Shown here piece after piece: positions 33,664 to 45,769 of a DNA stretch of 64,000 nucleotides (positions are counted from its first letter, which is position 1; every line of letters starts with the position of its first letter). The DNA lies in the NCBI GenBank assembly GCA_017607445.1, contig JAEVHH010000005.1:1183001-1247000 (forward strand), read 5' to 3'. Below the pieces are notes generated by a model. The model was not told the origin of the DNA and searched no databases. It saw nothing but the letters and a program-made list of their open reading frames with translations. The stretch comes from Histoplasma ohiense. Taxonomy: Eukaryota; Ascomycota; Eurotiomycetes; Onygenales; Ajellomycetaceae. Both the position numbers and the translations under genes were made by a program.

Positions 33664-34564
33664 ATGGAGTTCCCCGTTCGTACATTCAAGGTGGTAGTGG
33701 TTGGAGATGGAGGTGTAGGGAAAGTAAGGCACATCATCTATCAGATCCACTGTTTGATTCCATGCTACTAAGCATGCAAATACAGACAACTTTCGTGAAG
33801 AGGCATCTTTGTGGCGAGTTTGACGAGAGAAACATTCCAACTCTTGGAGTAGAGGTCCATCCACTACGTTTTATGACAGTCAGTGGATTCTCCAACCCTG
33901 AAAGAAAGCAAAATGTTAACATAGTTCAGGGATCCGGTCCCATTGTGTTTCATGTATGGGATTGTGCTGGGCAACAAGAATACAGAGGCCTTTCTGATGG
34001 ATATTATATGAACAGCGATGCAGGCATCATTATGTTTGATGTTACAAGTCGAACTACATATAAAAATGTTCTTACCTGGTAGGGGAGTGTTAGCATTCTC
34101 CTTTCTTGCCCTTCCTACTTTATCTTGTCAGAGTTTAACCACCGATCTGCCCTTGAGCGACCTTGAACTCATGGTAGACTAGGAGAGTTGAGGGAAACGG
34201 CCGGCGATGAGATCCCGATTGTATTATGTGGTAACAAAGTTGACGTGAAGAGGCGTAAGGTGCGATACGACGGGCCTTCAGTATTACGATATATCTGTAA
34301 AGAGTGATTTCAACATTAAGGAACCCTTCCTCTGGCTAGCCCGCAAGCTAGTCGGAAACGAAAGCTTGGTAAGGCAAACCATACCTCCCAAATTTATGAA
34401 TATCTAACTAATATTGCGGGTGATCAAGGAATTTGTGCCTGACTCGTCAACGCCTCCGAATGCTGCCGAGAAGTCATGTGGCCAAGAAACGGGCCCAAAC
34501 GAAGATGATCATCTAGACAGAGAATCTGAGAACGGCCATCAAGAGGACCTAGCCGAGAACCTAG
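33664..34564 (+). pseudogene. Ran-like small GTPase copy, disrupted
   Basis: Exon-like blocks: 33664-33723, 33786-34078, 34178-34368, 34429-34564. The first junction (TACTAAG branch site) rebuilds the P-loop VVVGDGGVGK|TTFVKRHL. Further Ran signatures are TLGVEVHPL (switch I), VWDCAGQQEYRGLSDGYYMN (switch II), AGIIMFDVTSRTTYKNV, IPIVLCGNKVD (NKxD), LQYYDIS and EPFLWLARKLVGN. Oddities: an insertion of about 20 residues before GPIVFHVWD; Cys replacing Thr in DTAGQ; joining exon 2 to exon 3 at the available sites creates TGA; and only 16 nt lie between KVDVKRRK and LQYYDIS where Ran has about 13 residues, a frameshifting deletion. The tail is acidic (GPNEDDHLDRESENGHQEDL) and extended relative to Ran. 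This is a diverged paralogue, not the essential Ran gene, and looks non-functional. Confidence 0.7.
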
Positions 34565-36262
34565 GTTAGCACTTCTGTTGTCGGATGGTGCATCATGTCT
34601 AAGGATATTGACCATTACCCATATAGACGAGCTCGACGTGACCGACGTGGACGCTGATACTGCCACGGGTGAATCCAGCCTATTTGTTCTCTGCATATGC
34701 TGCACGAGGATGATATTAATTCGGTCGAACCTGAATTCTGACATTGCGAAACTAAGCCCATCATCGACTTCAAAGTTTTCACTGGCTGTAACGTCATGTC
34801 GGCATTGTCTGAAATCGCAAGCCTGGTCTAAGACCAGCGAGCTGTCGCGAGAAATGCTTGAGAAGTCTCGAATATATGAGTGTGCGCGCAAGGTGGCCGG
34901 GGAAGAAACGGTTATAACCCTGGGAGATAGCATAGTATCGTCTGTCCCAGCTCAGGCTCTTTTAAGCAAACTAAGTCCCGAATGCCGTGTCTGTGGGATC
35001 CAGACGAGTGGCACAGTGCTGCAGAGATTAGACGAGGTAGACGGCGAGAGTTTGATTTTGCCCCATTTGCCTGGAGCTTTTTTGTAACGAATTTTGGGGC
35101 TTGATAATAAGCCGGCATTGGAATTATTGCGAAAATGAATATAGCATCCAGAACTGGAGAGAGGCGGCATTATTGGGAGAGCTCAGGGACTGCTGGCGAT
35201 GAAGAGAGGATTGGGAGTAAGTACTTGTATTCATAGCTGTTCTCCTGAACGGAGCTTGTCCCCACCACTGCGAAGGTGACCTTGGGATCCTGTGTGACAA
35301 AGTATACAAGCCCCATATCCGTTTAGGAGAGCCGGTGAGATATGACGCCCGCGGTAAGAAGATATACTCGATAGATCAGATTGATTGGATTGTTATTCGG
35401 GTATAAGCTCCGTTCTAGTGTTTTTTTTTTTTTTCCTTATTTTATATTGATATATAGTTTTATATATATTGAAAGCTGAAAGACGAAGTCACAGTAGCTT
35501 GGAGTACTAACCCTGGGCTCAACATTCCTTTTTGACTTTAGGAAGACCCAACTCCACCAAGAGGTATATCAAAGCGATTTCGCAAAAAGATCGATCCAGA
35601 AAGAATACATGAACCATGGCAAGTTGAAATAGTCATGTCGGCACTGGGCCCCGAACTAATTCCTCAGAGCATGGCTCACGAGGGGACTGAGCGATTATGG
35701 AAAATAATCATATATACAGAAGGTTTGTGAAAGAAAAGGAAAAATCACCGCTGGTGCCACTTCTGAACTTCTTTCTACATAGTTAAGCTGGAGATCAGAG
35801 CGGCAATCGGATCGGATAATCTCTAGTTTCAACTCTGGGATACAAACGGGTGCAGGATACGGACGAGTGGACACAATCCAAATTGCCATGAAAAGGGAGC
35901 CTGTCAAAGTTGATGCGGATGGTGAAAATAGTCAGAATGGCCACACAATTAATAACGAGGGCTCCCTTTTAGAACTTGAACATCTGAAAAAAGAGAGTGC
36001 GGCGGCGGTGGCTTCAAGTTTTACCCCATCACGTGTGACTGCTCACATTCTATTCTCAGAAATGAAGCGGTTGTTTCATTCAAACAATCTGAGCATAAGG
36101 TAGCTAAATCTTCTGAACAGGGCGTGCATGGCATGGCATTGGCTTATGAAATAGCGACAAGATTACCTCTATCCACGAGCAGAAGCGCCCAAGAATACAA
36201 GGTTTTGGACGCGGATCCAGAATTTCGCCGCCGACATGGAATAATGTCAGAAGGATAATGGA
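34565..36262 (+). other. Unassigned exon-like fragments downstream of the Ran copy
   Basis: Open stretches flanked by splice-like sites: 34627-34668 (DELDVTDVDADTAT), about 34826-35087 (LSREMLEKSRIYECARKVAGEE and on to a stop), about 35542-35730 (PTPPRGISKRFRKKIDPERI), and 35867-36262 where a GTAGCT...ATAG intron (about 36102-36154) would join to a tail ending RRIMEQE. Composition is protein-like, but I recognise no family and cannot chain all pieces in one frame. They may be remnants of one or two decayed genes or real exons of an unknown gene. Confidence 0.25.
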
Positions 36263-39200
36263 ACAAGAATAACAATCGAGTAGAGCCTCTGGAGATAAAT
36301 TTAGGTCCCCTCTTCGACCTGCAAGCGCCAGATCCAGGGATCAAGGCCATTCCTCGCATTGACGCATCAATAGCGGGATGAATAATGCATATCCTTCTAG
36401 TTAGTTATCTAGTTAGGTATATTTATAAAGTAGAACATTATGGGGAGGAGTTATATATCCAGTTCCCAACCTAGTTTCTTCACAGTGAGTGGATCTAAAT
36501 CCATGCCATGTTCAGCGCCAAAATCCAAAAATATCGTGTGGCGGCTGCGCAGGGGAGGTTGAGGATCGGGCGCTTGCGCTGGAAAACGGGGCGTAGTGCC
36601 GATTATGAAAAGCCACGCGCCTCTAGTTTGATGCAATTCTGGGATAGACCCTATTGTCCCTGTTGGACCTGGTCCATGGTTATTGGTTTTGCGATGTTAG
36701 TTTGTTTGTGTTGCCATATTCAATATCGAGCACAGGAGCCAAAGAGCCAAACGCGTTGAAGTTATTTTGTTTGGTTTTGTTGGTTTTCAGCAGCTCATAA
36801 TGGAAACTCTTCGATTTTACAAAGGCATCATTGGGCATTGCGGATTGTTTTGGAAGCTTTGATAATCATGCCTCACTCTCTGGACGAGAAAGCTGAAATG
36901 ACAAGGTTCATTTCAGGCCACGACAGGGCTGAATCGGGCGAGTGCGTGCCTGACTCCGAAATACGCTCCTTACCAATGCGCGACTTACACTGTGTAATCC
37001 TTGGATGTCGGCATCTTGTTGTAGGGCGGCGGCGGCGTTGGAGCTGTAATATCCAATCAAAGAAACTCCGCCAATGATAGCTGAGGCATCAGAAAGAAAT
37101 CAAAACAACACAGAAGTTCGAAACAAGGGAGAGGCGAACCGCAAGATTCCGATGGCAGGCGCGAAAATTTCAATAATCATCGTAATCACAACTCGCTGCC
37201 TCGGATGCCAACTCACTCTTCTGGTTCGAGGTTGTTGACTGGCTAGCAAGATCCACGATATAATCATGCAAATTAAAGAATCATTTATTGAGCAGGGGAG
37301 TCGAGTCAATAGGGGCTGGCGACTACTCGCGGAGTTGCATGCCTAAAATTAACCCATGCAAGTCTTCAGCGAGCCACCAATGCCCAAAACAGATGATGAG
37401 TCTGTTTTGCATTCGCAGACGCGCCCAAAGGAGGACAAACAACGCATCAATTGAGGCACTCTTGCTGCATGTGGGAGATGGAGAGGATGCATAGACGTAG
37501 TACGGTGGAAATTCGTGAAAAATAAATCCATAGTTTACGGATGTACGGAGTACATACAAACATGAAGACGGATCTATATTGCTCTTTATGCAGTCGCCTG
37601 GTGGTCAATTAGGGTTTATTGCCTATTCTGGCAAGCTAGCCCTAGTTGGGTCCCGTGCAACGACAGCCTACGATGTCGAGAAGCCGATGTTCAATGTGAA
37701 TTGCATCCGCAACAAATCTGAGAAAGTTCTCGAGATAACGGGCGCCGGTTATAATAAATCGTTGGGCCAGTGATACGAGCTTAATTAATAGCGTTCAATC
37801 CTGCCAATCACTGGCGCTGGGCGCGACGAGACAAGGCAGCGGTTTGTTACATGATCCTGAATCTTTTCGTGAACACACTCGATCATTGGCTCTAACCATT
37901 ATACCATGGCCACGAAGAAATCCTCTGGAAGCGGCGTCCCGGCTGGAATCGCCCAGGGTTCGGTAGCAAGGGTTTGGCAGCCAGAGCCAGCACCAGCGCT
38001 CCCAGCTCCAAGCGTGATCTTCAGAGGTCCCAGCGTTCCCCAGGCCCGAGTCCAGCGCTAAACTCGAGACAAAACGGGGCATGCCTGAAACTGGTTCGGC
38101 CTCCTGCCAAACCTTACAGCGAATGGGACGTCGAGTTTTGCCCCTCTCTTACCAAGATTCCCGTCATGCTGTCTGGGTGCAGAGAAGCTTGACTCGCTCA
38201 CCAGACTCGCGGTTCTGACCTTCAAACACGTCTAACTTTTCACCCCGTGGATAATGTTGCATCCAAGGACTCTGCAGCTTCCTGCGTTGGTCATGTTCTT
38301 GCTAAGCTCGAACGCTGTCTGTCGTCTCCGCTTCATGCCCAACATTGGCTCAAACGCCAACTCTCCTGTGTTCGGTCAACCTGACCCTATGGACCATTCC
38401 ACCCTCACCAGCCGCCCGCCCCCGAAACGCATGTACCATGTTAGGGTTTGCTAAATCTGGACGTCTCCGTTATTTCCCTCGCATTCCCTGCGGATCGAGC
38501 CGACACGCCCGTGTATATATTCGAATGATGTCGTCCAATTCCGTCCGATCCTTTCACAAGACTTAGCCACATGTTCACGGCCCTTTCCCCTTCCATTTGG
38601 TTCCTCTGTTGGCCGTTTTTTTCTTTTTTTTTTTTATCTTTTCCGCTTTAATTATAATTAGAGGCTATTATCCTTCATTATTAGATTTCCGTTTTTTGTT
38701 TTCTACTCGTCTATAAAAAGCTGTGACGAAAAAAAACTTGGCCTTCTGGGGAGACACGATCCGCATGCTCCCTGCTGTGTCTTGTCGTTTTGTCAATAGT
38801 AGCTTCACCCAACTTTAGCTTGGTTCTTCCTGTGCACAAGCAAGGAATTGTTGGAAAATCCTTGTTAGTACACCAGCTCTGCGTGAGCCTCCTGTTTGAA
38901 GAGCCCCGATAGTTGAGTTTGTGGCTGACATTTCCATGTACCTAGCTCTACCACTCTTCTCCCTCTTCCACAAACAGCTGCAGCTCCCAGGCAGATCTAG
39001 AAGACGACAACGGTGTCAACTGAGGGTGCCAGAAAACTCCTTTTCCTATCGAAATCCTCTGCCGGACAGGGATTTGAAGATACTATCTACTTCGCAATTA
39101 ATTCACTCCCTTGCTTTTACACATCTAACCAGGCTCTACCCAGTTATTGCACCATAACATTTTAATATTTGTTTGAATAATTTCTGCTTTCTTATGAGAG

Positions 39201-39342
39201 TTTCCGAAAAAGGAGCTCTATTTATTTGCGCAATCACTCCGTTTAGACATTTCGTTCGACGCTTTTACCACGCTGGTGTATACTTGACTCAACCCACATT
39301 ATCAGGACATACGATCTAGTCCTTCACCGTTATAGAACAGAA
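36263..39342. other. Long intergenic region upstream of the cyclin gene
   Basis: No convincing gene in 3 kb. TACGGAGTA lies at 37544-37552 and AACGCGTT near 36749. From about 38560 the sequence is pyrimidine-rich with T-runs, as expected for a promoter and long 5' leader of the cyclin gene. Confidence 0.4.
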
Positions 39343-40536
39343 ATGGCGCGACCAGCAACTTATTACAACAAAGCCGCTCTGAATGAGTTTGTGACGCTTC
39401 CAGTCTCCCGTGAGATGATTCTATACCTTGCCCAGCAAGCTGCACTGGTCATCCGATGCGAGGAACATGTTACTCCGATGAGCTTGTCACAACCTAAACC
39501 TCTAACACCTCCGACAACCCCCCCTCTCGATGCCTCGGAGAAGCCGGTGCCTCAGTCACCACCTCTCCCATCTCTGGCTGAGTTTATCTGCTCGATTGTG
39601 AACCGATCCCACGTCGAAGTTCCGACTTTGATGTCTTCCCTGGTATATCTAGGCCGTCTACGCGCCAAGCTTCCTCCCATGTCCAAGGGAATGCGCTGTA
39701 CAGCCCACCGCATCTTCCTGGCGTCCCTAATCCTTGCGGCTAAAAATCTGAACGATTCAAGCCCGAAGAATAAACACTGGGCTCGCTATTCAGTTGTGAA
39801 GGATTTCAATGACTTCGGATTCTCTCTCCCCGAGGTCAACTTAATGGAGCGCCAGATGCTCTATTTGTTGAATTGGGAAACTCGTGTCACCGAACAGGAT
39901 CTCTTGGAATACCTCGAGCCGTTCCTCGCGCCGATCCGCGTGCGTCTTCAGCTCGAAGGTGAGAAGGAAATGCTTCAACTTAATGAATTCGATATGGATG
40001 AACAAAGCGACGACGTCTCAGCCGACCCTAGCGAAGACTTGATGACTCGGCTTAACACGTCCATGCTCGAGGGCCATCGCACTGGCCAAAAGAGAAACCC
40101 TTCACCTTACCGATCAGGCCGATCAATCTCACCTCCGTCAATCAAAGATCTGCCTCCACTGTCCTGTGGCGAATCCAGGGCGCCCAGTTCATCGTCTCGC
40201 TCGTCTAGCTTGGCTCCAAGCTCTCGGGGCACACCTGCCAGCATCGGCCAACTCGCTTACGCCAGTGACGATGTTCTAGTAGCAGAAGCTCATGCCAGTC
40301 CGGCCTCAATGGCCTACAGCTACGTTAACATAAATGCAGTCCACCCGAAGCCCAAACCACAACAGCGACATCCCCTCAGCTCGATGTCCGGCTACCAACA
40401 GCCAGCCAAAAAGATGAAAACGGCTAGCGGATCCAGTAGCGGCGGCGGCGGCGGCGGCTTCATATCGAGATTTTTCAACTCCGCTGCGAGCAATTACAAG
40501 GGCGGACGGGTGTTGCGAGCCCCCGGACGGATTTAA
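39343..40536 (+). CDS. pclA: Pho85-type cyclin, PclA/Pcl1-2-like
   Basis: Intronless, 397 aa, start context AGAAATGGCG. The cyclin box spans roughly residues 75-200: LAEFICSIVNRSHVEVPTLMSSLVYLGRL, then MRCTAHRIFLASLILAAKNLNDSSPKNKHWARYS and LPEVNLMERQMLYLLNWETRV. These are marks of the Pcl1/2 subgroup, with Pro/Thr-rich sequence inserted ahead of the box. The C-terminal half is Ser/Pro-rich with many SP sites (SPPSIKDLPP) and a Gly run near the end, probably disordered and phosphorylated. Family members partner the Pho85/PhoA cyclin-dependent kinase; in Aspergillus nidulans PclA supports cell-cycle progression during conidiation. A long pyrimidine-rich leader precedes it. Confidence 0.88.
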   Translation: MARPATYYNKAALNEFVTLPVSREMILYLAQQAALVIRCEEHVTPMSLSQPKPLTPPTTPPLDASEKPVPQSPPLPSLAEFICSIVNRSHVEVPTLMSSLVYLGRLRAKLPPMSKGMRCTAHRIFLASLILAAKNLNDSSPKNKHWARYSVVKDFNDFGFSLPEVNLMERQMLYLLNWETRVTEQDLLEYLEPFLAPIRVRLQLEGEKEMLQLNEFDMDEQSDDVSADPSEDLMTRLNTSMLEGHRTGQKRNPSPYRSGRSISPPSIKDLPPLSCGESRAPSSSSRSSSLAPSSRGTPASIGQLAYASDDVLVAEAHASPASMAYSYVNINAVHPKPKPQQRHPLSSMSGYQQPAKKMKTASGSSSGGGGGGFISRFFNSAASNYKGGRVLRAPGRI

Positions 40537-42217
40537 ACTTTATAGAAAGTCACTGAGGAGTGAACAAAACTCAGTTCGAGCCGCGTGCCTCGCATTCATG
40601 GCGATTTCCTTTCTTCTTTCATTCCCACTCTCATCTTTCCTTTCCATGATCAAGAACAAACGAATTTCCATGACGATTGCCATAACGATTTTCATACTTC
40701 TTTCCTTGGACCTTTTGTTAGGCGAATGGCGCTGCGGAAAATGAGCAGGTCTCCAATACTTGGTTTCTCGTTACGCTTTACTGCCGCTCTCTCTGCTTTC
40801 CCCGCACCCTCCCTGTATAATCTTTTGAAACAAAAACTTCACATTCATTGAACATTACCTGATGACATTTCGGATATGCCCATGTTGTGGCAGTACGCCC
40901 AGTCGTATCCATATTTGCCCCTTTCAAAAGGCCAACCCTGTATCACTTCATTGTTTACTCTGTTATTTGTCCTTGCTGGACGGCTTCGTTTGATTTCCTT
41001 GTACTACTCTCCATATTGTATGTTATCCTATAGCATAGCATTGTCAAGGGCGTTCTGTGGGATACAATAAATTTTTTTCAAGTAATCGGCACTTTGTATT
41101 CAAATATTGAAACAATATAGGATGACTTGTGACTTAGTTCATTGTCCGCGCACTTCTTTATTTTTTATTCCTTGGTTATTTGTTTCTTCATTGGTGATAA
41201 ATACCGAAAGGGGAGCTCAAGCAATCAAGTGTCTGAATTCATAATTCTTTGCTGGGCGCTTTGTTTACAGCTCTGTTTCTATTTTTTCTTCGGAAAGTAG
41301 AAATCTATATTTATATACACATGCTTTTTCAACCACAGGCTGACGATCATTATCCCGTTTGCGCCTTGCAGTAAGTGGCATTCTATTCCATATTGGATAT
41401 GTAGTCTAGTAGTATACATGCATTCCTTCGTGTAAAAATACAATAGTCCAACAACCAAAGAAGAGTTCCCATCACTCCCAAGTTTGGAAAAGATGATCAT
41501 AGGTATATGCGCCTTAACCAGCTTTCTGTGCACACAGCGCGTATGCTTGACAAATAACAAGTTAATAGCAAGGTTCTTGTCCTCATTTCCACAGGACTAA
41601 CCCTCGTCGTAAATGAGCAACTGTATAACCAAAAAAAAAAAAAAAAAAAAAAAGTCGCCAATTCATCCTCTTCCAAATCCGGCGCAGTGAGGTAAAAAGA
41701 CGCATCGCGTCTCTGACCGGAAAGAGCTTCCGCACATAAGACTTTAGCCTTTGCCTTTTCCAAACAAAAGGAAGAAATGTTGTCCAGGTTTGACATCACA
41801 TTAATTTATAAAACGAGCATTGGATATATTGTGGAAAATTGTCGTTCCTGAGGGATGTGGGAGGTTGTCGGGATACATAATGAAGAGAAAGGCTCGTATG
41901 GAAACTCGTATCTGACAATCAGGGCAAAGAAGCGCTTATTAGATGGTTGAGTAATTCGCAAAGTGTTCGCGGAAGGTAGATATCGCACTGCTCATCGCGG
42001 AGCAGAACCAGGATAGCGATCGTCGAGATCACGTTTGTTGTATCTCAGTAGGATCGCCGAGACCAGAATCGCTCTCTTCCTCCCTTGGAAACAAAAGGCA
42101 TCCATGAGAATCGGCAGGAGAGCAAATTCATTTCACAGATTAAACGAATCCTCAATGCTCATAGCCATTCCTCATAGCTTCTCTTCCACCCTCTATCAGT
42201 TCCATTTCCGTCCACTC
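40537..42217. other. Convergent intergenic region with A-tract
   Basis: Between the cyclin and FMC1 3' ends. A 23-nt A-tract lies at 41631-41653. Small ORFs are unconvincing; no gene seen. Confidence 0.45.
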
Positions 42218-42571
42218 CTATTCGCTCTTCTCAATACCCTCCGCCTCAATGGGTAATTCCATCCCCACCCTTCTCGCGGTCAACCTCACCCGCTCCTCCT
42301 CATCCATATTGGCGCCTGGGTTATAACGCTCCAGCAACGTGACGTATTGTCTTTGAGCCCTCAAATACTGCATAATTTGCTCCGCTTCGTCCATCTGTGC
42401 CTGTGCCATCTGCCTTCGCCTGGTGCTGTTGTTCTCTGGCGACGGTTGCGAGGCGAGGTGAATGCGGATTCGGGCTGCGAGGGGTGATGGTGATGAGAGC
42501 GGGCGCTGGGGTAGTTCCCGTAGGATACATCGGTAAAGAGAACGGGCTTGAGAGGGAAATTGGGATGCCAT
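42218..42571 (-). CDS. fmc1: FMC1-like LYR-motif ATP synthase assembly factor
   Basis: Single exon, 117 aa. FMC1 proteins act in the mitochondrial matrix and help Atp12 assemble the F1 sector, notably at high temperature. An LYR motif sits at residues 12-14 (ARSLYRCILRELP), followed by a helical region (QMDEAEQIMQYLRAQRQYVTLLERYNPG) and the C-terminal ARRVGMELP, which matches VGLKLP near the end of human FMC1. The basic N terminus (SQFPSQARSLYR) can serve as a presequence. Length matches the family (110-155 aa). It diverges from the HIT-finger gene over 309 bp. Confidence 0.78.
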   Translation of the reverse strand: MASQFPSQARSLYRCILRELPQRPLSSPSPLAARIRIHLASQPSPENNSTRRRQMAQAQMDEAEQIMQYLRAQRQYVTLLERYNPGANMDEEERVRLTARRVGMELPIEAEGIEKSE

Positions 42572-42880
42572 GTTGGAGCTTTGAGTGGTAAATTTTATGT
42601 GGCTTGTGGGATGGTGGTTGAAGATGCGGAGGAAGGTTTGAAGCTCAGGAAATTGGTGATTATATAATCACCATTTTTCTCCATCATTGAACGAGTTAGT
42701 AAACAATTGCCGAAATACAGACAGACTCCTCAATCGCAACATACAAAGAATGAAGCCTGGGACTTGAAGTTTTCGGAAGAAGTAGCTGGCTAACTTGGGA
42801 GAGGGATCATCTAATCCATTTACATTATCTCGCTCCTATTCTAAATGCGTTGAAATTTAATTTTATTCAGGAAGCTTCTC
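42572..42880. promoter_or_regulatory. Shared divergent promoter of fmc1 and HIT-finger gene
   Basis: 309 bp separate the two ATGs, so regulatory sites are likely shared. No named motif was recognised. Confidence 0.45.
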
Positions 42881-43646
42881 ATGGCGGTCTGCGCTGTTTG
42901 CTCAACCGAGCCGTCCAAGTATCGTTGTCCTGCATGTAATGTGCAGAGGTAAGAGGTCTTATGGTTTCCTTATCCCTGACATATGTGGATTTGTTTCAGC
43001 TTCAGGGATACTGACAAGACCGAACCACATGCGCAGCTGCTCTCTCGCTTGCACCCAATCCCACAAGTCATACTGTTCCCCTAGCGCTCCTGAACAGGAC
43101 CACGAGTCGGAGAAGTCGGGGCTACTTGAGAACGCTCAAAAAAACGGTACATATGAAACTGCGCCTGTCGGTGTTTGTGAAGGCACAATAGACCCCGTCC
43201 TACAACCTCACGCCAACCCTACGACCAACGCACTCGTAACCTCCAACATCCCGAATGCAGCCCTTCACTTCCAAAACCTAGAATCGTCCCAGGCGCTGAA
43301 GGACCTGTTTACCCAATTCCCCGCTCTCCGATCTCAGCTACGAGAAATATACAAACTAACTCTCGAAGAAGAGTGGGTGGAGATGAAACATAGCAATTAC
43401 GTGCGTGGCCGGGGACGTGGGCGGGGGGGATTCTCTGGGAGAGGCGGCAGGAGTAGAGGGCCCTGGAATGAGGAGAGAGGTTTCAACCGAGGGTTGGGAA
43501 AAGTTAGACGGTTGCGGGAGACCTTAGAGAGTAATAATGGGCCTGCCAACGGCGCTGAGATTGAAGGGTTCAGGCAGTTTGCCGCCTTGGTTCTGGCGGG
43601 CAACAACACACCGAGGGATAGTATGCAGCCACAACCTGAAGGCTGA
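42881..43646 (+). CDS. HIT-type zinc-finger protein
   Basis: Model join(42881..42948,43037..43646), 225 aa. The splice (branch ATACTGAC, acceptor GCGCAG) joins the halves of a HIT finger: CAVC - CPAC - CSLAC - HKSYC, a C-x2-C/C-x2-C/C-x3-C/H-x3-C pattern. Without splicing the finger is destroyed, which fixes the model. The middle contains a short helical LKDLFTQFPALRSQLREIYKLTLEE region as in HIT proteins that act in box C/D snoRNP or remodeller assembly (Hit1/ZNHIT3, Bcd1/ZNHIT6, ZNHIT2). The C-terminal part has an RGG-like run (RGRGRGRGGFSGRGGRSRG), suggesting RNA binding. Which HIT paralogue it is cannot be settled here. Confidence 0.82.
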
Positions 43647-45769
43647 AGATCCTCATTATCACCACCATCGGCTCAAGGTACGGGAGGTACTTATTTCCGG
43701 GGAAATGGTCACTCTTTATTTGGAATTGGTGATTGGTGGTTGGTTATTGCAATCGGACTATAATGGGAACCATTTTTCCCTTGATGTGGAATGAATAATG
43801 GGATTATTTTCATTCTGCTATCGCGTGCTGTTAAGATACATTTTGCGCACATAGGCTAGTCACCTTATCTTCCTTAACAAATCGATCGCGCGGAATCCGT
43901 ATGCTGCACATTCATAGACGCACGCATGCAGCGGCTTCGAGTTCAGGGTCGCGCATTTGATGATTTTTGGGGCATGTATGCCCTCCACAGTTTCGGGCTG
44001 GCGTGTGCATATGCAACGACAATTTCTGACTCATCTCAGGAGATTGTACGATGCTGCTAAACGTGCCTAGGCATCCCTATTATATCTGCTGCTAAGCTGG
44101 TTTCACCTGGCTAGATCAGAGAGTAGGTCAAACAGTCACAGCCTGGGAGGGAGGAGGCTTGGATATTTATTACCTAGATACACAGTTTATATACCACATT
44201 AACGAGATTGTTTTTCTTCCACGGAGTGTGAGCATCTTCTCGGGAAAACCAACTCAGGAACAGATCTTGGGGAAACAATTCAGCTTCATCCAAAAACCTA
44301 ACCTCGGTTTACCATGTGGCCCACTTCCTGGTTGGATGTCAACCAACGTATGTACTTCGTGAGACAACAGGTTGTAAACGTTGCGAAAACCGAACTGTTG
44401 CAGAATGCCGATCGATGTACTCCAGGGCTCCAAGCATGGAGCAAAACAGAGGAATGTAGATGTACCTACGTACTGTCCCTTTGGCCATGATCGAATCGTC
44501 TCTTGATAAGAGGATCTAGTAAATGCTCGCTCCAACCCCGCAGCCCATGGCTTACCATGAGTTCTCCCCCCCCCAATGTCCTGATCCCCCCCGGATCCAG
44601 ACTAGGAAAATAAGAGCTGGGCTGGGTGGAAATAGGTCATGTATGATACCAGTCATTCCGTCGAAAACGTCGCCCGCATGACACACGAAGGGAAGGGCAG
44701 CTCCATATCCAAGCCCCATGTCGACGCTTAGTTGATCGACCGGAGCTTTTTGTTTGGCGGCGATTGGATTGCCACCCAGCGCTGACACTGGCTCTAGATC
44801 TCAGAGACGGCCGAGCAGGTGAACACATCCAAGATCGCTCGAGACAAGGCAGATGGATCCTTGTCCGACCGCCGCATCCAGAGCCGTCAACCACAGCAGA
44901 TCGGTGGGGAGCTGAATGGCCCCAGGCGCCTTCAGAATCGCCTCGAAATATATCCCTTGAACACCGTGAATATTTAATTTAACGGTTGTGTTCACTATCA
45001 CCGTCGTCATCGTCATCACCATCAACCCCTCATCGCGCTGGCCAAGGTAAAACTGTCTGTAATTTATGGTGCTGAGCTGGGCTGCATATACGTCGTATTT
45101 ATATCGCTGAGTCGTTGGATATGTACATCTGTATTTACTATGGAAGTTAAAGTTAGTTAGTTAGGGTATGTCGTTAAGATTCAAGACGCTATCGCCAGCC
45201 AACATGAAGCCCCTCGCCAAACATTAAACCGCTATCTACGGAGCCCTGGTATGTGGGTGAGACACCTTGATCTTACCTCGATTGCTCTTTTTTATGCCCT
45301 CTGCCTAGGTCTCCGGGCTGGGCTGGCTGCACTCTGCCGACGTGCGCACACTCCGCCCCACATATCTTATCGTCCATACCTTCAAGTTCGCCCATGCCCT
45401 GATGTAGGACCGCTCTACTGCTTATCAGCCATGCTCTGAACCCGGTCCCGTCCCTCACATATAGGAAAACAAAATAAATCAAAAAACCTTCGCCATCCAG
45501 ATATTCAACACCACTCGCGGTTTTCGCATAGCGGCTCCCCACACATAACCTGCTCCGTTCCTTCAATTCCCTGATTGATATTATTCGAAGCTTTTTCTTC
45601 CTTGGAGTATATGGCAATGGCACAGCCTTCCTGGCAGATGGTGTTATAGCTTCAGGATCTGGGATATGATCTGCCGTCCTTTTTTTTCTCCTCCGGCTGT
45701 CTCCCGCACAATTCCCTTGCGTACCGTCTGGGTGTCTGAGCCCTTCCACGGGCTCCACTCCTGTATATA
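43647..45769. other. Intergenic region without recognisable genes
   Basis: About 2.1 kb. ORFs on both strands (longest 45273-45806, minus) are unlike known proteins and overlap the RasGEF leader. No repeat structure apart from short C-runs near 44570. The last 200 bp are CT-rich, consistent with a promoter. Confidence 0.4.

Noticed and set aside
42939..43036. N-terminal extension of the HIT-finger ORF (MCRGKRSYGF...)
   Set aside because: It is intron sequence; splicing from 42948 to 43037 is needed to rebuild the zinc finger.
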